9,903 nt of DNA from BS750m-G77 sp043797735 (GCA_043797735.1 JAZDPH010000047.1:1-9903), one strand, 5' to 3'. Positions 1 to 6,170 are shown, numbered from the stretch's first letter. Program-made: numbers and translations. Notes: generated by a model from the sequence alone, not told the origin.

Positions 1-560
1 GGGAATAAACACCCTGCTGCGGCTATGCGGCCATGCTGGATAATCAGGCCCCCGTCATGCAGGATGCTGCGGGGGGTAAATACCGCCTCAATTAAATCGC
101 TGGTTATGCGCGCATCAAGCACGACGCCGCTCTCTATATAAGCGGACAAAGAGTCTGTTTTTTCTATGGCAATGATGGCGCCGATATTCTCCCGGGACAA
201 ATTATCCACTGCCCTGCCGATTTCTTTTAGTATATAATCCCATTCTTCTTTCCTTAAGGTTGTGCCGAAGAGGTGCCTCTGGCCCAGCCTCGCCAGCCCC
301 TGCCTGATCTCGGGATGAAAAATAATTAAAATCGCGATAACCGAAATGCCGAATAATTTTGTCAGCAGCCAGTCCAGGATGGTAAAATTCAGCCGCTGAA
401 ACAGAAAGAAAGCCGCCAGGAGTATGATAACGCCGCGCAAGACCTGAATTGCGCGCGTGCCCTCAAAGAAAAGCATAATGTGGTAAATCACAAACCAGAG
501 AATTGTTATTTCAACGAGGGGCTTCCATAAAAGAAATACCACCCAAGGGTCAATTAGCAT
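1..560 (-). CDS. cdaA: Diadenylate cyclase CdaA, N-terminal part (cut by window edge)
   Basis: This reading frame is open from the ATG at 560-558 to the window edge, giving 186 codons. CdaA is the membrane-bound enzyme that makes the second messenger c-di-AMP from two ATP. Three hydrophobic segments are visible at roughly residues 14-32, 42-55 and 67-81, followed by the usual HPEIRQGLARLG linker and the start of the DisA_N cyclase domain (EKTDSLSAYIESGVVLDA, then SILHDGGLIIQHGRIAAAGC). The catalytic loop reads DGG where the textbook motif is DGA; the second catalytic motif (RHR) lies beyond the window. The start overlaps the folP stop by 11 bp, and an AGGTG Shine-Dalgarno sequence sits about 6 nt upstream, so translation is probably coupled to folP. 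In many bacteria ybbR-like and glmM genes follow; that cannot be seen here. Confidence 0.93.
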   Translation of the reverse strand, partial: MLIDPWVVFLLWKPLVEITILWFVIYHIMLFFEGTRAIQVLRGVIILLAAFFLFQRLNFTILDWLLTKLFGISVIAILIIFHPEIRQGLARLGQRHLFGTTLRKEEWDYILKEIGRAVDNLSRENIGAIIAIEKTDSLSAYIESGVVLDARITSDLIEAVFTPRSILHDGGLIIQHGRIAAAGCLF

Positions 561-1770
561 AATCGCACCTGTTTATGGTTTGTGAAACTTTTAACGCCTG
601 CCTGGCCTGCTTTAGGTCATGCACCCTTACTATTTTTGCCCCGTTATTGGCCGCCAGGACGCAACAGGCCAATGTCCCGCCCAGCCTGTCGCCGGGGCCG
701 GTATGCAGAACCTTCCCGATGAATGATTTTCTGGAGGGGCCGGCCAGTATCGGCCTGCCCAGGGCCTTAAAATCACTTAAATCCTTAAGAATCTGGAAAT
801 TATGCTCCGCGGCCTTTCCAAAACCTAACCCCGGGTCAATAATTATGCTTTCTCTCTTTATGCCCGCCTCAACCGCCCGCTTTATTGCGCCCTCAAGATA
901 CTCCAGGATTTCATCAATCAGGGAAACGTATTCAGGGGCCTTCTGCATTGTCCGGGGATTGCCCTTCATATGCATAATTATAACCGCGGCTTTGTATTTA
1001 GAGGCCACCCTGCTCATCCGCGGATCCCTTAAGCCGGTGATATCATTTACAATTTGAGCGCCGTTATCCAAAGCCTGCCTTGCCACCTCAGGCTTAGAGG
1101 TATCAATTGAAAGCGGCAGATTAGTCTTTTTAGCCAAGGCTTTTATAACCGGGATGACCCTGGCCAGCTCTTCTTTAAGCGGGACGACTCTAGCCCCCGG
1201 CCGGCTTGATTCCCCCCCGACGTCAATGATATCGGCGCCGTCCTGTATCAACTTTTGCGCATAATCTATTACGACGGACGACGGACGAGGGATGAGGGAC
1301 GAAGAATAAAGCCCGTCGCCGCTAAATGAGTCGGGAGTAAGGTTTAAGATTCCCATCAGATAACAACGGCCCTTCTTGAGATTTAATCTCTGCCGCGGTA
1401 ATTGAATAACAAATTCGTCTTTCCGGTAATTATCCAGCAGGCAGGACAAATCCCGGGCAATATCTTTTAAACCAAAAGGCTGTTTTTTGAGTTTTTGCCC
1501 AAGCCGGTTTAACTGCGAGAGGTTTCCGATTAAAAGGCAATCGGTTTTCCTGCTTCTTCCGGTCAGGCTGCCGCGGGCAACGGCAGCGTCTCCGCCCAAA
1601 GAAAGCATCTGTTGTTTTAAAATGTTGGCGGTAATATTGGAAACGGAATTCATCTTTAAAAGGCAGGCGACTGCCTTCGGCAGCATAATATCAATACCGC
1701 AGCGGTCCACCCGGATATCCCGCATAATCCTTTTTACGCCCTCTGAATTATTAAGCTGGAGTATGCGCAT
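550..1770 (-). CDS. folP: Dihydropteroate synthase with N-terminal extension
   Basis: This 406-residue protein joins p-aminobenzoate to the hydroxymethyl-dihydropterin diphosphate in folate synthesis; folate is also the one-carbon carrier used by the acetyl-CoA pathway genes nearby. The catalytic TIM barrel runs from about residue 137: NLTPDSFS (143-150), GGESSRPG (185-192), SIDTSKPEVA (221-230), VNDITG (241-246), DPGLGFGK (312-319), GPSRKSFIG (344-352) and RVHD (382-385). Residues 1-130 form an extra domain with the stretch LGGDAAVARG (58-67). I believe this extension recurs in long FolP proteins of several bacterial groups, but its role is unknown to me. Residues 156-167 are encoded by a 7-bp tandem repeat and lengthen the first substrate loop by about six residues. 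The ATG overlaps the end of ftsH by 20 bp and has an AGGAG sequence 5 nt upstream, which favours this start over the ATG at codon 16. Confidence 0.95.
   Translation of the reverse strand: MRILQLNNSEGVKRIMRDIRVDRCGIDIMLPKAVACLLKMNSVSNITANILKQQMLSLGGDAAVARGSLTGRSRKTDCLLIGNLSQLNRLGQKLKKQPFGLKDIARDLSCLLDNYRKDEFVIQLPRQRLNLKKGRCYLMGILNLTPDSFSGDGLYSSSLIPRPSSVVIDYAQKLIQDGADIIDVGGESSRPGARVVPLKEELARVIPVIKALAKKTNLPLSIDTSKPEVARQALDNGAQIVNDITGLRDPRMSRVASKYKAAVIIMHMKGNPRTMQKAPEYVSLIDEILEYLEGAIKRAVEAGIKRESIIIDPGLGFGKAAEHNFQILKDLSDFKALGRPILAGPSRKSFIGKVLHTGPGDRLGGTLACCVLAANNGAKIVRVHDLKQARQALKVSQTINRCDYAN
1271..1305. repeat. 7-bp tandem repeat inside folP
   Basis: On the plus strand there are five consecutive heptamers: ACGACGG, ACGACGG, ACGAGGG, ATGAGGG and ACGAAGA. 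They are read on the minus strand as residues 156-167 of FolP (SSSLIPRPSSVV). The repeat has no stop codon in any of the three frames on the coding strand, so it can sit in a gene without ending it. Confidence 0.9.
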
Positions 1771-3643
1771 CAGGCTCCTGCTGAAAACCCAGCAGGCGCT
1801 TTACATCTTGATCGCTTAGGACCTCTTTCTCCAGAAGCGCCTGCGACAAAGTCTTTAATTTATCAATATTCTTCCGCAGTAAATCCTTTGCCGCGATATA
1901 TGATACATCAACTATTTCCTTTACCTCCTGGTCAATAAGATGCGCGGTCTCCTCGCTGTAGTTTCTTTCCTCCATCATATCGCGGCCCAAAAATATCAGC
2001 CCCTGCCTCTTACCCAGCGTAACATTGCCTAACTTATCGGACATCCCGAATTGAGTTACCATACGCCGGGCAAGCTGTGTTGCCAGCTCCAAATCATTTT
2101 GCGCGCCTGTGGTAACCTCGTTTAAATTGATCTCTTCGGAGGCACGCCCCCCCAGCATCATAGTAATCTCAGCCATCAGTTCTTTCTTGGTCCAGTAGTG
2201 CCTGTCTTCAAGGGGAGGGGTAAAGGTGTATCCGCCGGCTAAGCCGCGCGGGATAATTGAAACTTTCTTTAAGGAGTTTACCTCGGGCAAAAGAAGCGAC
2301 AGAAGCGCATGCCCCGATTCATGCAAAGAGGTAATCTCCTTTTCCTTCTTAGACATAATGTGGCTCTTCTTTTCCGGCCCCATCAGCACCCGCTCAACGG
2401 ACTTTTCAAAATCAATCATCTCTACCGTTTCTTTATTGCCTCTGGCTGCCAGAAGCGCGGCTTCGTTGCAGAGGTTGGCAAGGTCGGCTCCGGAAAAACC
2501 GGGGGTCTGGCTGGCCAACGACTTAAAATCCACGGAGGGAGAAACTTTTATCTTGCGGATATGAACCCTGATTATCTCTTCCCTGCCCTTTATGTCGGGA
2601 AAGCTGACGATAATAGTGCGGTCAAACCTTCCCGGCCGCAGTAATGCCGGGTCCAGCGTATCCGGCCGGTTGGTGGCGGCAATTAAAATCAGCCCTGCAG
2701 CGGCAGAAAAACCGTCCATCTCCACCAGAAGCGCATTCAGAGTCTGCTCTCTTTCATCGTGACCGCCCCCTATCCCCGAAAAACGCAGGCGCCCTACCGC
2801 GTCTATTTCGTCAATAAAAATAATCGCGCCCCTGCCGGAAACCTTAGATGCCTTCCTGCCCTGTTCAAAAAGGTCTCTGACGCGTGAGGCCCCCACGCCG
2901 ACAAACATCTCAACAAAATCCGAACCGCTGATTGAAAAAAACGGCACTCCTGCCTCTCCCGCGACGGCCCGGGCGATTAAAGTTTTGCCGCATCCCGGCG
3001 GGCCCACAAGCAAGACTCCTTTAGGAATCTTGCCGCCTAACTTCTGAAATTTTTTGGGGTCTTTTAAAAATTCGATGACTTCGCTTAATTCTTCTTTTGC
3101 CTCGTCAATCCCGGCGACATCCTCAAATGTTGCGCGGTTTCCGTCCTTCTCGCTGTGAACCTTAGGCTGCATTTTTCCGAAACCCATAATCCTGCTGCCT
3201 AACTGCTCTCCGCGCGAGGCCATCATCCACCAGAAAAATATCAAGAGCAGAATCGGCCCTAAATTAAACAACATCGCTGCCCAGAATGTGCGCGGCGGCT
3301 TGACCTCAAAATTCACGGAGCTGGCTCGTATCAAATCAAGCAGGCGCGTGTCGTTCTCCGGGATATAGAGAAAGAATTTACTGTTATCGCTATACTCCCC
3401 CTCTAACCTGTTCTCAACCTTAGTTAAGGATTTTATCTGCTGGGGCTGGTTTTTCAGAAGGCTATAGAACTGGCTATAGGCTGTCTCCTTGGGAACCCCG
3501 GTAAGCGACATATTGTAAGAGTTTATGATAACAAAGAAGACAATAAGCGCCAGTATCCAGCCGAAAGGGAAACGTTTAAACGGGTTATTCTTATCGTTAA
3601 TTTTGTTAATTTTTCTTGGCCTGCGCAGATTCTGTTGTGGCAT
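1751..3643 (-). CDS. ftsH: ATP-dependent zinc metalloprotease FtsH
   Basis: This 630-residue protein is the membrane-anchored AAA+ protease that degrades misfolded membrane proteins and selected regulators. Membrane segments lie at about residues 27-42 and 121-141, with the small periplasmic domain between them. The AAA+ module shows Walker A GPPGCGKT (214-221), the pore loop FVEMFVGVGA (243-252), Walker B IIFIDEID (274-281) and the arginine finger region RPGRFDR (336-342). The protease domain has the zinc motif HESGH (441-445) and the third zinc ligand Asp517 in GAQND. Length is normal for the family. About five extra residues (KVSGRG) lie just before Walker B compared with common FtsH sequences. 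The ATG has a strong AAGGAGG 7 nt upstream and a good promoter before it. The 3' end overlaps folP by 20 bp. Confidence 0.98.
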   Translation of the reverse strand: MPQQNLRRPRKINKINDKNNPFKRFPFGWILALIVFFVIINSYNMSLTGVPKETAYSQFYSLLKNQPQQIKSLTKVENRLEGEYSDNSKFFLYIPENDTRLLDLIRASSVNFEVKPPRTFWAAMLFNLGPILLLIFFWWMMASRGEQLGSRIMGFGKMQPKVHSEKDGNRATFEDVAGIDEAKEELSEVIEFLKDPKKFQKLGGKIPKGVLLVGPPGCGKTLIARAVAGEAGVPFFSISGSDFVEMFVGVGASRVRDLFEQGRKASKVSGRGAIIFIDEIDAVGRLRFSGIGGGHDEREQTLNALLVEMDGFSAAAGLILIAATNRPDTLDPALLRPGRFDRTIIVSFPDIKGREEIIRVHIRKIKVSPSVDFKSLASQTPGFSGADLANLCNEAALLAARGNKETVEMIDFEKSVERVLMGPEKKSHIMSKKEKEITSLHESGHALLSLLLPEVNSLKKVSIIPRGLAGGYTFTPPLEDRHYWTKKELMAEITMMLGGRASEEINLNEVTTGAQNDLELATQLARRMVTQFGMSDKLGNVTLGKRQGLIFLGRDMMEERNYSEETAHLIDQEVKEIVDVSYIAAKDLLRKNIDKLKTLSQALLEKEVLSDQDVKRLLGFQQEPDAHTPA

Positions 3644-3649
3644 TTATAA

Positions 3650-3656
3650 ACCTCCT
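3650..3656 (-). promoter_or_regulatory. Strong ribosome binding site of ftsH
   Basis: The minus strand reads AAGGAGG followed by about 7 nt and the ATG at 3643. It is the best Shine-Dalgarno match in the window and fixes the ftsH start. Confidence 0.85.
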
Positions 3657-3668
3657 TAAGAATATTTT

Positions 3669-3697
3669 ATTATATATCTAACTATGGATAAAATCAA
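3669..3697 (-). promoter_or_regulatory. Sigma70-like promoter for ftsH-folP-cdaA
   Basis: On the minus strand a -35 box TTGATT (3697-3692) is separated by exactly 17 nt from a perfect -10 box TATAAT (3674-3669). Transcription would start near 3662, leaving a leader of about 18 nt that includes the ftsH Shine-Dalgarno sequence. It lies 4 nt past the tilS stop, in an AT-rich gap of 58 bp. This suggests that ftsH, folP and cdaA can be transcribed apart from the upstream genes. Confidence 0.7.
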
Positions 3698-3701
3698 GGA
3701 T

Positions 3702-4688
3702 TTAAATAAAAGTTTTTCGAGGGGCTCTGCGATAAAGGCAGAAGTGCTCCTTTTTTTTGACTGCATAGATATTTTTAGGAAGGTCAACGATTGAATTAAG
3801 GGGGCGCCTTAATAAGAGGTCCTCCAGCTCCAGCATATGCCGGAATGTTATCCTGCGGGTATCCCCCTGGAGCGCGGCAATCATCTTTCTTAGGATTATG
3901 CGCTGCAGCGCAGGGTGCAGCTTCTTTAATTTGCTAAGGGCGATTTTGCCTTTTACCCTGCGCGCGGCCTTTAGGGCTGCCCGCAGGAGAAAATCATAAT
4001 CAGAGCCGGCGCTTTGCGCCATATTTGCCAGGAGCTCTTTTATGTTACGGCTGTAGCCGGCCTCAAGCAAGGGCAGCAGCCTGTTCCTGATTTTATTGCG
4101 GAAATAAATATCCGTCATATTGGAGGCGTCGATGCGCGGAGTTATTTTTCTCTTTTTCAGGAATAGCTCGACCTCGCTCCGTTTTATTTCCACTAACGGC
4201 CGGATAACCTTGTATCCGGCAATATCTCTTTTGGGCAGAATCCCCGATAAGCCGTAGAGCCCGGTGCCCCGCAGGATGCGCATTAATACTGTCTCGGCCT
4301 GGTCATCCATGGTATGCCCGAGGGCGATCTTTTTTGCTTTTACGGCTTTCGCCGCTTTAAAGAAAAAGCCCAGGCGCGCATTTCTGGCGATCTCCTCAAG
4401 AGAACCTTTTTTAGCCAGCCCCTTGATATTTATCCGCTTAAGCGTTACGGGAATATTTAATTTATCGCCTAAGCCCTTTACGAACGCGGCGTCCTTAACC
4501 GAATCTTTTCTTAAGCCATGGTCAAGGTGGGCAATGTGTAAATTCAACTTGAACTCATCTTTGAGTTCATTAAGAATTAATACCAGCGCCACCGAATCCG
4601 GGCCGCCGGATACGCCGATAACGACCTTCTCGCCTTTGTTGAGCAGGCCGTATTTCTTTATTGTTTCTCTGACTCTGCTTAAAATCAT
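3702..4688 (-). CDS. tilS: tRNA(Ile)-lysidine synthase TilS, short form
   Basis: TilS uses ATP to attach lysine to the wobble cytidine of tRNA-Ile2 (CAU anticodon), so that it reads AUA as isoleucine instead of AUG. The 328-residue protein has the PP-loop motif SGGPDS (27-32), HLDHGLR (54-60), GHTMDDQAETVLMR (124-137) with RGTGLYGLSG (140-149), and the DASN...FRNKIRNRLLPLLE segment (187-209). This is the complete catalytic N-terminal domain plus a helical domain. The length is near that of the short Aquifex-type enzyme and well below the roughly 430-470 residues of E. coli or B. subtilis TilS, so the C-terminal domain is absent or reduced. The ATG has no strong Shine-Dalgarno sequence. It is followed by ftsH after 58 bp, a common tilS-ftsH neighbourhood. 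Confidence 0.95.
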   Translation of the reverse strand: MILSRVRETIKKYGLLNKGEKVVIGVSGGPDSVALVLILNELKDEFKLNLHIAHLDHGLRKDSVKDAAFVKGLGDKLNIPVTLKRINIKGLAKKGSLEEIARNARLGFFFKAAKAVKAKKIALGHTMDDQAETVLMRILRGTGLYGLSGILPKRDIAGYKVIRPLVEIKRSEVELFLKKRKITPRIDASNMTDIYFRNKIRNRLLPLLEAGYSRNIKELLANMAQSAGSDYDFLLRAALKAARRVKGKIALSKLKKLHPALQRIILRKMIAALQGDTRRITFRHMLELEDLLLRRPLNSIVDLPKNIYAVKKKEHFCLYRRAPRKTFI

Positions 4689-4716
4689 ATCACTACTTTG
4701 TTAAAAATGCTTTTTT

Positions 4717-4801
4717 CACAGATACACACAGATTTCTTAAAGATGCACACAGATTCTTGATTCGTCATCAATGTGAATCCGTCTTTTATCTGTGTGAATC
4801 C
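4717..4801. repeat. Intergenic cluster of CACAGATT-type direct and inverted repeats
   Basis: The spacer between the secreted-protein gene and tilS carries CACACAGATT twice in direct order (4725-4734, 4746-4755), CACAGAT at 4717-4723, an inverted copy ATCTGTGTG at 4788-4796, and GTGAATCC twice (4773-4780, 4794-4801). The opposed copies can pair to form alternative stem-loops on the transcript. No run of U follows the stems on the minus strand, so it does not look like an ordinary terminator. From memory, similar CACAGATT strings recur as dispersed intergenic repeats in many environmental bacterial genomes; I could not test that here. Confidence 0.7.
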
Positions 4802-4805
4802 TGCA

Positions 4806-5288
4806 TCATTGGTAATGGTAAAAACTCGGCTTGAGAAGCGAATACATCTTTTCAAGGTGGCTGCTGGTAAGAAGCACTATCTGCGACTGGGGGTCAAGGC
4901 CTATTTTGTTGCGGCTGAATAAATCCGTAATCTGCCTGATATATTCGTTAATGTAAAAATTCAGGGAATTATCACCGTTGAGAAGATTGCTTAATGCCTC
5001 GGCATACCAGGGGGCAGACTCTGTGATTATCGCTTCTACCGCCTGCGGCTCCACCTTTCCCTTAAGAAGGGCCTCTGCCATTTTGCTGCCGTAATCCTGC
5101 ACCCTGCTTGCCAATAAAGAGGTATCCTGCCCGGGATTATTGCTTCTAAAGCAGGCCATGGCGATACTGCTGAAACTCTTGCCCAACCCCTCTGCAGACG
5201 GCGGGGCATCCGTCTGGGCAAGGGACACCTTCAAGCTTAGGCCGATTAATAACGTTAACGCCGAAAAGAGCAATACCAGTCTTTTCAT
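4806..5288 (-). CDS. Small secreted protein of unknown function
   Basis: I do not recognise this 160-residue protein. It has a clear signal peptide: a positive start (MKR), a hydrophobic core at about residues 4-22 and a plausible cleavage site after SLA (residue 24), so the mature protein of about 136 residues should be outside the inner membrane. The mature part has no further membrane segment, is predicted mainly helical by eye, contains a single cysteine (in IAMACFRSNN) and ends in the aromatic tail SFYHYQ. No lipobox, repeat or catalytic motif is visible. The ATG has AGGAG 9 nt upstream, and that site lies only 8 nt after the 3' end of the tRNA gene, so the two are probably on one transcript. 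The good ribosome binding site, signal peptide and lack of a competing long frame support a real gene. Confidence 0.85.
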   Translation of the reverse strand: MKRLVLLFSALTLLIGLSLKVSLAQTDAPPSAEGLGKSFSSIAMACFRSNNPGQDTSLLASRVQDYGSKMAEALLKGKVEPQAVEAIITESAPWYAEALSNLLNGDNSLNFYINEYIRQITDLFSRNKIGLDPQSQIVLLTSSHLEKMYSLLKPSFYHYQ

Positions 5289-5310
5289 CTTTTTTATCTC
5301 CTGTAAATAG

Positions 5311-5387
5311 TGGTGGCGGCGACTGGATTTAAACCAGTGACAAATCGGGTATGAGCCGACTACTCTATCAGGCTGAGTTACGCCGCC
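5311..5387 (-). tRNA. tRNA with CAU anticodon, probably elongator Met
   Basis: This 77-nt cloverleaf has a 7-bp acceptor stem (GGCGGCG/CGCCGCC), discriminator A and an encoded CCA end (5313-5311). The D stem is ACTC/GAGT, the anticodon stem GTCGG/CCGAT with loop CTCATAC, and the T stem ACTGG/CCAGT with loop TTTAAAT. The anticodon CAU is at 5353-5351. The GGCGGYG acceptor and the CGGYTCATACCCG anticodon arm closely resemble the B. subtilis elongator tRNA-Met; tRNA-Ile2, the TilS substrate, is a less likely alternative. Initiator Met is unlikely because the first pair is G-C and the anticodon stem lacks three G-C pairs next to the loop. The D-loop AGCCTGATA has U where G18 is expected, and the T-loop has U where C56 is expected. 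It starts 8 nt after the receiver gene stop. Confidence 0.9.
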
Positions 5388-5395
5388 GTTATCTA

Positions 5396-5770
5396 TTATT
5401 CTCCGAGGATTTCTTTTATTTTATTGAATAACTCCTCGGGGGTGTTAATTTTTGAAATATAGCCCTGGACATCCAAGTTTTTACAGCGCTCAACTATGCC
5501 CTGATGCTGGAGGTCCTTTCCGGTTAAAAATATAACCGGCAGATCCTTTGTGTCCTTATTCATCCTCAACTGCTCGCAGGCCAGATACCCGTCCATCTCC
5601 GGCATGACGATATCCATCAATACCAGGTCGGGCCGCTGGAGGCCGCAGATTACCAACGCCTCCCTGCCGTTTGAGGCAGTTAATACTTCATAATTATAGC
5701 GCAGCAGCCTTTGTTTAATAAGTTCTCTTATCTCTTCTTCGTCATCCACCAGCAAAATCTTCTTTTTCAT
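5396..5770 (-). CDS. Stand-alone CheY-like response regulator receiver protein
   Basis: This 124-residue protein is a single receiver domain with no output domain. The acidic pair is D9-D10, the phosphorylation site is Asp53 in LVLMDIVMPEMDG, the switch threonine is Thr83 in IFLTGK and the conserved lysine is Lys107 in GYISKINTPEEL. The residue after Lys107 is Ile where most receivers have Pro. It probably relays or receives a phosphoryl group from a histidine kinase encoded elsewhere, since none is in the window. It lies 10 bp after dgkA with only a weak Shine-Dalgarno sequence (GGCAGG), and 8 nt before the tRNA, so it is in the same transcript. Its partner and process cannot be told from the sequence. 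Confidence 0.93.
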   Translation of the reverse strand: MKKKILLVDDEEEIRELIKQRLLRYNYEVLTASNGREALVICGLQRPDLVLMDIVMPEMDGYLACEQLRMNKDTKDLPVIFLTGKDLQHQGIVERCKNLDVQGYISKINTPEELFNKIKEILGE

Positions 5771-5780
5771 ACGCGCCTGC

Positions 5781-6170
5781 CTATCCTTTAAGAATTCTTG
5801 AACTAAAAAGCACTCCGCCGACCGCCAGGGCGTTCAGGCACGCCAATATCACCACTCCGGCGGCGATATCCTTTATTACCCGGATGCGGGTATGGTATTT
5901 TTCAGCGACCATATTCATCATCAGCTCAATTGCGGTATTAAATATCTCCGCCATAAAAACAAGGGTTATGGTGATGCAGAGCGCGATTAATTCTATGCCG
6001 CTTAACCTGAAGAACAATCCCCCAAAAAAAGCAACAATCCCCGCGAAGAAAATAAGGCGCATATTGCGGTGATATAAAAACAGGTAGGTAATCCCCTTTA
6101 TGGCAATCTTAAAACTGTCCCTGAAACGCCCTACCTTAAAGATATTGCGCAAGACACCGTTCTTTGCCAA
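5781..6170 (-). CDS. dgkA: DgkA-family lipid kinase (diacylglycerol or undecaprenol kinase)
   Basis: This 129-residue integral membrane protein belongs to the small prokaryotic DAGK/UdpK family, which phosphorylates diacylglycerol or undecaprenol at the inner membrane. Hydrophobic segments lie at about residues 38-56, 59-80 and 104-124. The active-site block AEIFNTAIE (74-82) carries the conserved Glu75, Asn78 and Glu82, and KDIAAGVVILA (100-110) matches the family KD..A..V segment. In the first amphipathic part, GITYLFLYHRN has His34 where many relatives have a metal-binding Glu (the ERN motif). The start is TTG, placed directly after the acsE stop (TAATTG), and is supported by CAGGAG 7 nt upstream; no ATG occurs before codon 37. 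Lipid recycling has no obvious link to the acetyl-CoA pathway genes before it. Confidence 0.93.
   Translation of the reverse strand: MAKNGVLRNIFKVGRFRDSFKIAIKGITYLFLYHRNMRLIFFAGIVAFFGGLFFRLSGIELIALCITITLVFMAEIFNTAIELMMNMVAEKYHTRIRVIKDIAAGVVILACLNALAVGGVLFSSRILKG

Noticed and set aside
575..1057. Plus-strand open frame of 160 codons opposite folP
   Set aside because: It is the antisense shadow of a strongly conserved gene, with no recognisable motif or ribosome binding site. The same applies to the other plus-strand frames opposite ftsH, tilS, acsE, acsD, cooC and the RACo-like gene.
1271..1305. Frameshift or assembly error in folP at the heptamer repeat
   Set aside because: The reading frame continues correctly into conserved motifs on both sides, so the repeat is in frame as it stands.
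4700..4725. Intrinsic terminator between the secreted-protein gene and tilS
   Set aside because: The possible stems are followed by an A-run on the minus strand and then a short T-run after GC, without a stable GC-rich stem directly before the T-run.
5036..5221. Minus-strand 61-codon frame inside the secreted-protein gene
   Set aside because: It is an arginine- and tryptophan-rich out-of-frame translation; the overlapping 160-residue frame has a signal peptide and a proper ribosome binding site.
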